Part shown: piece by piece, positions 45,381 to 52,781 of the stretch | Layout of the letters: each line of letters starts with the position of its first letter | Position numbering within the stretch: position 1 is the stretch's first letter | Assembly: GCF_938023125.1 (NCBI RefSeq) | Contig: NZ_CALHDW010000014.1 | Coordinates: forward strand, 1-62,550 | Direction of reading: 5' to 3' | DNA: 62,550 nucleotides | Source: an uncultured Porphyromonas sp. | GTDB taxonomy: Bacteria > Bacteroidota > Bacteroidia > Bacteroidales > Porphyromonadaceae | Notes under the pieces: model-generated | Databases searched by the model: none | What the model saw: the letters and a program-made list of their open reading frames with translations, nothing else | Told to the model about the DNA's origin: nothing | Program-made: the position numbers and the translations under genes

Positions 45381-45854
45381 ATTTATAGTGCTCTAGGTTG
45401 CAATTCTCCTTGGTCTCTTCTCTTAGAGAAGGGCAGGAGTTGTATCCTAAATTTATACGCTAGTTTTCGTTCCGAAGTAGGGTGGTTTTCTTTCCCTTTC
45501 TACTCTGTTTCTATTTTGTTTTCACCCTATTTCCCTTGGGAGTTTTGGGTGAGTTTTTTTCTTTTTCCACCTGCTTCCCTCGCTCGGAATTGCAGTCTAT
45601 ACCGATCCCAAAGGTACAACAATTTTTGCTTTTATATTCCCTTTTCCCTTGGAGATTGCAGGGAGAAGTGTCGATGGAATCCTTGGGGGCGTATGAGGGG
45701 GCGATCGGAAAGGGAATGCCCTAGGCGTAGAGAGCCTTTTCATGATCTTACCGTAGAGGATAAAAACAGAGGGGGCTACCACTCCAAGAACGGAATAGTA
45801 GCCCACCTCAAATCTAGTGAAAGTGTGTGTTTGTCCCTGTTAGATTCGGTCTGT
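45381..45854. other. Intergenic region upstream of gyrA
   Basis: 474 bases between the outer-membrane barrel gene and gyrA. It holds the terminator at 45773-45804 and, near 45523-45553, a CACCC/GGGTG stem-loop with a T-rich flank. The plus-strand reading frame at 45482-45724 lacks protein-like composition. The gyrA promoter should lie within the first 100 bases, but no clear TAnnTTTG was found. A small RNA is conceivable but unsupported. Confidence 0.4.
45773..45804 (-). terminator. Terminator of the ECF sigma operon
   Basis: GGGCTAC/GTAGCCC stem, followed on the minus strand by CCTCTGTTTTTATCC. It lies 51 bases after the last gene of the sigma operon. Confidence 0.65.
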
Positions 45855-46511
45855 TCAGAATAAGTAAGATATCCCAATTGTAACCTCTGTAGGTGATGTA
45901 GGGCTCATCATAGCATAGTAAGTGATAGTGCTGGAGAGGTTTTCGGAGCCTTCAAGTGAGGGCATCTCCTCCTGGCCTTGTATGTGAGAGAAGCGCAGTG
46001 CCCCTTCTGCGAATACATGGAATCTAGATGCCTTGTCGATAGCGACATGTAAGCCCACTCCTGCCCCGGCACCTACAAATAGAGCCGCACTACGATTCCC
46101 TTCCGGAGTGTAAGAATCTTTTGTTGGTAGATCGTAGTAGCATCCGATTTGTCCTTTGAGCGAAAGGAAGAAGGCAATCGTTTGAGCCATCGGTCCTTGC
46201 CCAAAGTAATAGCGGAGAGTTGGAGCTGCCATTATGGATTTGGGAGCACCATTCCAAGCCGTCAATGCAAATTCACTCCCAACGTAGACTTGCTCGCGTA
46301 CATTTCTTAGGTAGCCAAGTTGAGCCCCATAGAGGAGAGAAAGAGGCTTGAAGTAGAACATGTTGCTAGGCGAGGGGATGCGAGCCGACTCCATAGCCTG
46401 GGTATAAACCACTCGAGTGCCCTCGGTCGTCTGAGCTTGTAGGGGCTTCGCCGAAAAAGCAATGAGGGCGAGAGAGCCCAATAGAAGATTGCGTAGAAGA
46501 TTTGATTTCAT
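45855..46511 (-). CDS. Outer-membrane beta-barrel protein, last gene of the ECF sigma operon
   Basis: 218 aa with signal peptide (residues 1-26, ending LQAQ). The rest is rich in alternating hydrophobic strands (MFYFKPLSLLYGAQLGYL, EVTIGISYLF at the end with the terminal Phe needed for barrel insertion), and it is about the size of an eight-stranded barrel. It begins 17 bases after the preceding gene, which also ends in a barrel. The role in the operon, as sensor partner or structural protein, is unknown. Confidence 0.75.
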   Translation of the reverse strand: MKSNLLRNLLLGSLALIAFSAKPLQAQTTEGTRVVYTQAMESARIPSPSNMFYFKPLSLLYGAQLGYLRNVREQVYVGSEFALTAWNGAPKSIMAAPTLRYYFGQGPMAQTIAFFLSLKGQIGCYYDLPTKDSYTPEGNRSAALFVGAGAGVGLHVAIDKASRFHVFAEGALRFSHIQGQEEMPSLEGSENLSSTITYYAMMSPTSPTEVTIGISYLF

Positions 46512-46528
46512 AAGCGTATAAAGTTAGT

Positions 46529-47803
46529 TTAGTAGTTTAATTGAATCCCTGCGGAGATGGCAAAGGTTAGGGGGTGCTGCTTATAGAATGTTTGCAGACG
46601 ACTTTGGTCGTCGAAGTAGTACGCCATTCCGGTCTCTACAAATAGACCTAGGTGAGGTATAATATCGTAGGCCATGCCCACCTTTCCTTGCAGCGAAATT
46701 TGCCATGGGGTTTCTCCCAGACTTGCTCCCATAAGGGTGCTACTGATGGCTTTGTCCAGACGAGCCGAAGCTCCTACATAAGCGCGCAAATCTTGTACTT
46801 GGTAGAATGCAAAATTGAAGCCAACAGGGATGCCTAGGTAATGGATCTGCTGCATGGCTCTACGGCCCGTAGATCTGTAGTTGCTTAGATCACTGCGTAG
46901 GAGGGTGTAGACAAGTCCGGTCTCTAGCGCAAAATGACGACCCAGATCGAAACTTACTTTAGCTCCTAAGTTGAAAGGAAGTTTGTGTGCAAAAACAGCC
47001 GATTCGTAGGCAAAAGCTGTCCCTGGAGAGGATAGGGGTTGATTGATGGTACGCGACATCAATTGCAGGTCTCCCCCGGTCTGAGATGGGCTCTCGCCAT
47101 ATTTCCCGGAAGCGGATATATTGCTGATAAACAATCCGGCTCTCATTTGTGAGTTGGTGCGTGGCCCGGCATCGGCTAGCAACTCTTGTTGGGAATTTTT
47201 ATTTTCGGGGGCTTCGGGCCCTATAAATGTATTCTTAGGTGTCTCTTCGGGTTGTGGAGTCTCCACTTGAGTGGGTTCTGTCTTTGGCTCCGACTGAGGT
47301 TGGGTAGCTACAGTTACCGGTTCTATGCTCTCTTCTTTTACGAAGGAAGAGGATAGAGGTGTGGCCGGAGAGGCTGGTATTTCCTCAAATGTTTCAGGGG
47401 GCGAAGGGTGTGACGGCTCTACAAGTTCGTTCTGAGCAATGGCATTTGTTGGGTTTGCTTGGGGGGAGGTGGGCTTCTTGAGCATAACCCAGGTAAGACC
47501 GGTAACTCCGACGGCAAGGGTGGCAGCCGCTGCGGCTCCATAGCCTTTATATCGAAGTATTTTAGCCCCCTGTTGCAATAAAGCTATGGAGGCGGCTACT
47601 CCATACCACTTTTTGAACCTAAGAAGTCTAGCCCCCTTGTGTGTAGAAGCAGGCGTAGACGCTTGAGGTAAACTCGCCTCGAGCTTGCTCCATTCTGCAT
47701 CAAGATCGAAGGGGAGACTCTCCTTTTGGGGAGCTTCTTCCACCTTCTTCTTGAGAGCTTGGAGCCAAGGCTCTAGCGGTTTCTGTGGTGTGTTGTTGTT
47801 CAT
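46529..47803 (-). CDS. Putative envelope-spanning protein: cytoplasmic N-terminus, one helix, linker, barrel
   Basis: 424 aa without a cleavable signal peptide. Residues 1-70 are polar (EPWLQALKKKVEEAPQ, FDLDAEWSKLEASL). One strong hydrophobic segment lies at about 94-112 (AAAAATLAVGVTGLTWVML). It is followed by a Pro/Glu/Thr-rich stretch of about 100 residues (115-215), then a beta-barrel-like domain (about 220-424) ending AISAGIQLNY. In this place after an ECF sigma gene the N-terminus is a candidate anti-sigma region. A segment just before the helix is duplicated (RLLRFKKWYGVAASIALL / KILRYKGYGAAAAATL). It starts 62 bases after the sigma gene. Confidence 0.65.
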   Translation of the reverse strand: MNNNTPQKPLEPWLQALKKKVEEAPQKESLPFDLDAEWSKLEASLPQASTPASTHKGARLLRFKKWYGVAASIALLQQGAKILRYKGYGAAAAATLAVGVTGLTWVMLKKPTSPQANPTNAIAQNELVEPSHPSPPETFEEIPASPATPLSSSFVKEESIEPVTVATQPQSEPKTEPTQVETPQPEETPKNTFIGPEAPENKNSQQELLADAGPRTNSQMRAGLFISNISASGKYGESPSQTGGDLQLMSRTINQPLSSPGTAFAYESAVFAHKLPFNLGAKVSFDLGRHFALETGLVYTLLRSDLSNYRSTGRRAMQQIHYLGIPVGFNFAFYQVQDLRAYVGASARLDKAISSTLMGASLGETPWQISLQGKVGMAYDIIPHLGLFVETGMAYYFDDQSRLQTFYKQHPLTFAISAGIQLNY

Positions 47804-47865
47804 TCTATTGAGTTCTTATCTCTTTAGCTCCTCTCTTTGAGGGAGAAGGAGTGTGGTGTGTTGTT

Positions 47866-48423
47866 TTAGTTGTTGCGCTGCCAAGAGGTTATTTTCTGAG
47901 CTAATAGCTTCTTAGCACGTGCTAATTGAGAAGAGGAGGATCGCTCGTTAATCCCTAGCAGTTGGGCGATCTCTCGGTGCGACTTCTCTTCGAATACATA
48001 GAGATTGAAGACGGTGCGATACCCATCGGGGAGCTCGCGTATAAAGCCTTGTAGCACCTCTTCGCTGATGCTTTCGATGGATTCTTCCTCCGGAGCATCG
48101 TAGGGCGTCTCTTGGTCGGCATCTAGTTCCTCATCGAGGGAATGTATGGTTATGCGTTGTTTTTGCCTGAGCCACATGAGACTATCGTTGAGGCAGATGC
48201 GAGAGAGCCAGGCTTTCAGGGAGCCTTCGCCCCGGTATTCGAACTTTTCTATCTTCTGATAAATCGAAAGAAAAGTATCGTGCATCAGATCTTTTGCTAC
48301 CTCTATGTCACCTACATACCGCTGTATCAGGTGTAGTAAGAATGGTGCATAGTTGTGGTAAAGCTGACGGTATGCCTCTCGGCTACCAGCCTTACAGCTA
48401 TCGCACAATTCCTGTTCTGTCAT
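47866..48423 (-). CDS. ECF-type RNA polymerase sigma factor
   Basis: 185 aa sigma-70 family factor with region 2 (about 8-75: FLLHLIQRYVGDIEVAKDLMHDTFLSIYQKI) and region 4 (about 125-178: LPDGYRTVFNLYVFEEKSHREIAQLLGI, a helix-turn-helix). Regions 1.1 and 3 are missing, as in the ECF group. Its ATG overlaps the TAA of the upstream lipoprotein gene by one base (TAATG), so translation is probably coupled. The next two genes encode the envelope-spanning protein and a barrel, an arrangement that suggests a surface-signalling sigma without the usual FecR/TonB receptor. Relation to P. gingivalis SigP cannot be decided here. Confidence 0.9.
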   Translation of the reverse strand: MTEQELCDSCKAGSREAYRQLYHNYAPFLLHLIQRYVGDIEVAKDLMHDTFLSIYQKIEKFEYRGEGSLKAWLSRICLNDSLMWLRQKQRITIHSLDEELDADQETPYDAPEEESIESISEEVLQGFIRELPDGYRTVFNLYVFEEKSHREIAQLLGINERSSSSQLARAKKLLAQKITSWQRNN

Positions 48424-49457
48424 TATCTCCAGTCTACTTCTACAAGGGGGCCACTGCGAAAGTAGAAAATATTTTTCTTGTTTTCGTCTCCCAGCCAGGC
48501 TTCGTATACAGATTCTTCCTTTTCGTTGAGATAGCAGTTGAGCAAGATTATATATTCTTTGCCACGGTAGCTAACTGCAATTTCGGCGTTGTGTATATCA
48601 TCCTCCGGGCGGAAGGGACCGAATGCTAAGTAGGGCGATTTGCAATAGTTTTGATGGGGAAGCAGGAATCTACTATTACCGGTTGTGAGTCCGAGTCCAT
48701 CTATTTTATTTTCCTCTAGGAGGGGGTAACTTTCGCCACGATAACTAATCTTGTAGAACGAATATTCCTTTCTAGGAATAGAGAGATCATTTGTTAGATT
48801 ATCCTTGTAAAGGCAACTGTCCGCCAGGCGCGGGTAGATATATAGGGTAACGGGTGCAGCCTTTGCATTCTTCGAAACACGGAAGGCCTCTCCGTTATTC
48901 TTGGGGTGAATGATTACGTTGTTCAGTTCCCTGGTTTGAGGCTCTAGCTCATCGTCAACCCAAACGGAGCTGATGAATCTATTTCCCTTGAGTGTATGGG
49001 TGAAAGAGATGCGGCGACGTTCTTTGCCGGGGAGGTTAAGGTACAATACTTGTAGATCCTTATAGTTAGGTTGGAACTCCCCGAAGCTAAGAACGTAACG
49101 ACCCGAGTTTTGGCGTAAAAAGAAGTCTCTGTACTCCTCCTTGGTCGCACGCAAGCCTCTTCCTATGCGATCGTGGAGGGGGTAGTTCTTGCCCTCGTAG
49201 TCGATGGAGATAGAGTCGAGTAGTGCGAGCCCTTCGTCGGTTGTTGGGTCGATCAGCGATTGCCCTTTATCATCAACAAGAGCAATCTCAAGATTTTCGT
49301 TACGATAATCCCAAATGAGGCCTTCGTGAGGACCCAGGGAACAACCGCTAATCGTAACCACAAACAGGAGTAAGAACAAAAACTTAGTATAGCGCAGTAT
49401 GTGTTGGTGTGTTGGGCGCATTCCGTTGAGTTGGTGTGTTGGGCTCGTTGGATTCAT
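48423..49457 (-). CDS. Lipoprotein with two homologous domains, first gene of the ECF sigma operon
   Basis: 344 aa; ATG 49421 gives the best signal peptide (27 residues to the lipobox Cys in VVTISGC), and ATG 49457 adds 12 residues. The mature part falls into two halves sharing a pattern: SIDYEGKNYPL with LSFGEFQPNYKDLQVLYLNL in the first, ISYRGESYPL with LAFGPFRPEDDIHNAEIAVS in the second, so the domain seems to have been duplicated in tandem. A 14-base direct repeat (49404-49417 and 49431-49444, 27-base period) lies around the start. The family was not recognised. It is probably outer-membrane attached and a candidate input protein of the sigma pathway. Confidence 0.75.
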   Translation of the reverse strand: MNPTSPTHQLNGMRPTHQHILRYTKFLFLLLFVVTISGCSLGPHEGLIWDYRNENLEIALVDDKGQSLIDPTTDEGLALLDSISIDYEGKNYPLHDRIGRGLRATKEEYRDFFLRQNSGRYVLSFGEFQPNYKDLQVLYLNLPGKERRRISFTHTLKGNRFISSVWVDDELEPQTRELNNVIIHPKNNGEAFRVSKNAKAAPVTLYIYPRLADSCLYKDNLTNDLSIPRKEYSFYKISYRGESYPLLEENKIDGLGLTTGNSRFLLPHQNYCKSPYLAFGPFRPEDDIHNAEIAVSYRGKEYIILLNCYLNEKEESVYEAWLGDENKKNIFYFRSGPLVEVDWR

Positions 49458-49607
49458 TACTTCGTTTTTGTTTTGCTCCTTGTGAGCTTCTATTTTGTTT
49501 GCTTTAGTTTTTCTTTCTGTTTCTTGTCGTTTAGAAGCTCTCTTCTGGAGTTACCCCCTTTGAGCGAGCTTCTATAAGGTAAATGCACGATACCCCCAAA
49601 TACTGCA

Positions 49608-49638
49608 CGAGGTTGAGAAAATATTTTTCTCAACCTCG
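49608..49638 (-). terminator. Perfect 13-bp inverted repeat after the thioesterase gene
   Basis: CGAGGTTGAGAAA/TTTCTCAACCTCG separated by five bases, 32 bases beyond the thioesterase stop and upstream of the sigma operon. It has no long T-run, so it could be a terminator or a regulator site of the sigma operon. Confidence 0.55.
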
Positions 49639-49669
49639 CTAACTGTTTAAAAATGAGGAGAAATAAGCT

Positions 49670-50083
49670 TTACTTTTTTCTCTCTATTCCCTCTAGTAAC
49701 TTGTCGAATACTTCTCCTCGGGTAATTACACCGTTTTCTACAGCCACTGTTTCTATTTCTCCTTGGGCGCTCACCGTGCCATCGGGGAATAGTATGTATT
49801 GCTCAAAAATAAGCTTGGCTCCTTTTTTATAGCAATTAAGGGCGCTTCTAAAGCGATCTCCGCCACGGAGCGACTTCTTGTAGGTGATGGAGACCTTGTA
49901 TACAAAGGCGTCGATACCGGCTTCGTGCATCCCGCTAAAGCTCTCTCCTAGCGACTCTAGAAACTCATGACGCGTATGCTCCATGTAGTGTTGGTAGTTG
50001 GCATTGTTTACAACGCCCTGCAGATCGCACTCGTAGTCGCGTACTTTTAGGTCAATCGAGAAGAGGTAATCTTGATCTTTCAT
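49670..50083 (-). CDS. Acyl-CoA thioesterase (4-hydroxybenzoyl-CoA/YbgC family)
   Basis: Hotdog-fold thioesterase, 137 aa from ATG 50083. Motif DLQGVVNNANYQHYMEHTRHEFLES matches the YbgC family, where an Asp/Asn in this loop is catalytic; here the usual D-x-x-G-H-V-N appears as DLQGVVNN. The C-terminal strands (YKVSITYKKSLRGGDRF, IFEQYILFPDGTVSAQGEIE) complete the fold. A longer frame to 50182 overlaps the upstream U32 gene and has no domain sense, so it is rejected. It is 31 bases after the U32 gene, likely the same transcript. Confidence 0.88.
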   Translation of the reverse strand: MKDQDYLFSIDLKVRDYECDLQGVVNNANYQHYMEHTRHEFLESLGESFSGMHEAGIDAFVYKVSITYKKSLRGGDRFRSALNCYKKGAKLIFEQYILFPDGTVSAQGEIETVAVENGVITRGEVFDKLLEGIERKK

Positions 50084-50114
50084 CTCTCCGAGAGTCGTTT
50101 TAATAGGTCTATAC

Positions 50115-51422
50115 TTATTTGCTTTGCGTATCTGTTTCGAAGGCTTCTTGCTGCACCACTCGCTCCTCGAAGAGGTATACACGATCTCCGGGGCGCACCT
50201 TAGAGGGAACAGGGATAGATACCCGTGTACCTTGTTCCCCTCGCTCTACGGGCTGTAGATCGAAGCGAATTTCTTGCAAAGTGATGCGTACTAGTCCGGT
50301 TGTTGGGCCCGTGATCAGAATTTCGTCTCCTAGGGCCAAACTTCCGGCTTCTAGGCTTAGCTCTGCCACCCCTAGTTTGCTAAAATAGTTGGTTACTTTG
50401 GCTTTGTATATCTTTTGTTTGGTGGCGGCAGAGCCATAAATAGGTGTCCACTCCCCAAGATGTTGCCCCAAATAGTATCCATCCCAAAAGCCTCGATTGA
50501 AGACAGTTGATAGCCGAGCATCCCACTCCGCAATGCGCTCCAGGGTATAGGTTCCTTCGGAGATTGCTTCTACTGCTTCTCGGTAGCATCGTACCACGGT
50601 GTCTACATATTCTGGCCCTCGAGCTCGCCCTTCGATCTTGAAGACACGCACTCCGGCATCAATCATCTTATTGAGGAAATGGATAGTCTTGAGGTCTTTG
50701 GGCGACATGATGTTGGCATTGTCCACCTCTAGTTCTATGTCGCTAGTCTTGTCGTGCACGCGATAGGCCCGCCTACAGACCTGCCCACAGGATCCCCGGT
50801 TGGCGCTCTTATTCAGTTCGTGTAAACTCAAATAGCACTTACCCGATACAGCCATACAGAGAGCTCCATGAGCAAACATCTCAATGCGGATGGGCTCGCC
50901 CTTTGGGCCTGTAATAGGGTCTGTTTCTATCGCCTGATGTATAGCATCCACTTGCTCCATGTTGAGCTCCCGGGCAAGCACCACTACATCGGCGAATTGG
51001 GCATAGAAGCGAAGGGCTTCCGTATTGGATATATTAAGTTGTGTAGAGAGGTGTACCTCTACACCTACTTTGCGGGCATAGGTCATAGCCGCAACATCGG
51101 AGGCAATGATAGCCGATACGCCGGCTGCCGCTGCATCGTCAATGAGTTGCCGCATATAGGTCAGGTCTCCATCATAAATGATGGTATTGACGGTTAGGTA
51201 GCTCTTTACCCCGGCTTTGCGACAGATCTCGGTGATTTTATAAAGGTCTTCTCTCGTAAAGTTATAGGCACTTTTGGAGCGCATATTAAGCCCTTCAATG
51301 CCAAAGTAAATGCTATCAGCCCCGGCGTTGATAGCTGCCATCAGGGATTCGTATGAACCTGCCGGAGCCATTATCTCTAGAGAATGTAGCTCTGTTTTTG
51401 CTGCACTTTCGATCTCTTTCAT
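50115..51422 (-). CDS. U32 family peptidase (TrhP/YegQ-like)
   Basis: 435 aa from ATG 51422. Starts with LEIMAPAGSYESLMAAINAGADSIYFGI, the U32 signature, and carries EMFAHGALCMAVSGKCYLS, the Cys-rich SANRGSCGQVCRRAY block and FKIEGRARGPEYVDTVVRCYREAV. The family includes E. coli TrhP (tRNA uridine hydroxylation) and the P. gingivalis PrtC collagenase; the cysteines hint at an Fe-S-linked tRNA role, which is inference. An upstream ATG at 51440 is less likely, because the -7 promoter box lies between the two. The mRNA would then be nearly leaderless. Confidence 0.88.
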   Translation of the reverse strand: MKEIESAAKTELHSLEIMAPAGSYESLMAAINAGADSIYFGIEGLNMRSKSAYNFTREDLYKITEICRKAGVKSYLTVNTIIYDGDLTYMRQLIDDAAAAGVSAIIASDVAAMTYARKVGVEVHLSTQLNISNTEALRFYAQFADVVVLARELNMEQVDAIHQAIETDPITGPKGEPIRIEMFAHGALCMAVSGKCYLSLHELNKSANRGSCGQVCRRAYRVHDKTSDIELEVDNANIMSPKDLKTIHFLNKMIDAGVRVFKIEGRARGPEYVDTVVRCYREAVEAISEGTYTLERIAEWDARLSTVFNRGFWDGYYLGQHLGEWTPIYGSAATKQKIYKAKVTNYFSKLGVAELSLEAGSLALGDEILITGPTTGLVRITLQEIRFDLQPVERGEQGTRVSIPVPSKVRPGDRVYLFEERVVQQEAFETDTQSK

Positions 51423-51426
51423 ATCA

Positions 51427-51434
51427 CAAAGGTA
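51427..51434 (-). promoter_or_regulatory. -7 box directly before the U32 peptidase start
   Basis: TACCTTTG on the minus strand ends five bases before ATG 51422, so transcription should start at or very near the AUG. A T-run at 51447-51453 may stand for the -33 box. It decides the start codon. Confidence 0.5.
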
Positions 51435-51498
51435 GTGCATGGCTCACAAAAAACAGTTGTTTTGCCATGTGAGCATTGCACTTATGATGACGTATACA

Positions 51499-52611
51499 CT
51501 ACGCTTCTTCTTGAGAATTTCCTTTGGAGCGTTCTCTTCGAGGTAAGTTATCCCCAAGGAGAAAAAATGCAAGATACTTATTCAGTCGAATCGCTTTAGT
51601 AACAAATAAGGAGGCACCTATCACGAAGAGGGCATTGAGGGTTGCTAGTGTTGTTTCGACAAGGAATATTCGGTTGGGGTTCCCAATTTGATCCAGAAAA
51701 TCTTTGACCATGGGAAGCTCAGGAAGGAGGAAATAGTGTATGAGGTAGATAGGAAGAGTGTTCTTACCTAAGTAGATGAATAGAGGAGAAATGGTCTTCT
51801 TTCCATCTCTGAAGTGTAGCCGTGTCACTATATTATAGAGGATAATTAAGCCCGAAATAGTTATGACATAGTCGTATCTCCAGCGATTGTAGGCAACCTT
51901 ATCATAGAAAAATAGGAAAAACAGACAAGCTGCAATTGCCACAAGTATGGGCGACTTGAGTAAAAAGACGTACTTTTCTTTCTTAGATAGTAAGTATCCG
52001 ATGAAGAAATAGGGAAGCAATTCATCTACTTTAGAAAAGCTAATCATTTTGTAGATTCTTTCGTGGCTCGTGAGTAGACTGGGAGCTATGAAGAGACGGA
52101 CAAGTAGGATGATTGCAATCATCCAGAAAAGCTCTAGGAACAAATTTTCCCCCTTTCGAGAGAAAAATGGTAGCTTAATAGTTAAATGGAGCAGAACTTT
52201 GAAGAGCAGAAAGAACAAGAATGTTTGGAATAGAGCCAGTGTAAACCAATACCCTGCATGCATCGTACTAGGCACAACGGACTCTAGGTAAAATGTTCGA
52301 GCCGCTTCTACATTCGCATTCATGCATAAGGCGTACAAGATGGGTATGATAAGGAGTGGTAAGAGTAATTTTTGTGCTTTGGATTTGATGTATTTAGGAA
52401 TCCATGTTAAGTTCGCAGTGCTGGGGTTTTTACATCCTGACAGATACCCCGATATAACAAAGAATAGGGGCATGTGTATACTCGCTAGGGCTATGAATGC
52501 TATCGCGCTTTCATGTTCGACGAAAGAAAAGTAGAAAGAGTGCCCTATGACGACAAGAAGTATAGCTACTCCTTTGAGAAGATCAACATTGCGATTGTAC
52601 GTTGTAGACAT
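51499..52611 (-). CDS. Acyltransferase-3 family membrane protein
   Basis: 370 aa with about ten membrane helices. The start NVDLLKGVAILLVVIGHSFYF contains the family's catalytic-type histidine, and the MPLFFVISGYLSGCK motif follows. These enzymes acylate extracytoplasmic sugars such as O-antigen or peptidoglycan. The base composition looks more AT-rich than the genes around it and the gene is flanked by unrelated genes on one strand, so it may have been acquired; the substrate is unknown. The C-terminal tail after the last helix is short and basic. Confidence 0.85.
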   Translation of the reverse strand: MSTTYNRNVDLLKGVAILLVVIGHSFYFSFVEHESAIAFIALASIHMPLFFVISGYLSGCKNPSTANLTWIPKYIKSKAQKLLLPLLIIPILYALCMNANVEAARTFYLESVVPSTMHAGYWFTLALFQTFLFFLLFKVLLHLTIKLPFFSRKGENLFLELFWMIAIILLVRLFIAPSLLTSHERIYKMISFSKVDELLPYFFIGYLLSKKEKYVFLLKSPILVAIAACLFFLFFYDKVAYNRWRYDYVITISGLIILYNIVTRLHFRDGKKTISPLFIYLGKNTLPIYLIHYFLLPELPMVKDFLDQIGNPNRIFLVETTLATLNALFVIGASLFVTKAIRLNKYLAFFLLGDNLPRRERSKGNSQEEA

Positions 52612-52728
52612 GGTATTTATACTTGAGTGAAAAGCTATCTTACATGGAACTTTTGATACTCCTCTATAATTTGGAAGGGATTAATTCCCAAGGATATTGC
52701 GATTTGTATGGCAACCAATAGAGGGGAA

Positions 52729-52755
52729 GGGGAGTGCTATTTTTTCCTGCTCCCC
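52729..52755 (-). terminator. Weak hairpin after the AspT-type transporter gene
   Basis: GGGGAG/CTCCCC stem with a 15-base loop, 27 bases after the transporter stop on the minus strand. There is no T-run. Confidence 0.35.
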
Positions 52756-52781
52756 CTAGAGGCTTCTGAGAGCTTGATTAC

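Noticed and set aside
45482..45724. 80-codon frame on the plus strand in the gyrA upstream gap
   Set aside because: Phe/Leu-rich sequence from a T-rich stretch, no start signals or homology pattern.
50084..50182. Thioesterase N-terminal extension
   Set aside because: It overlaps the U32 gene in another frame; the hotdog domain begins just after ATG 50083.
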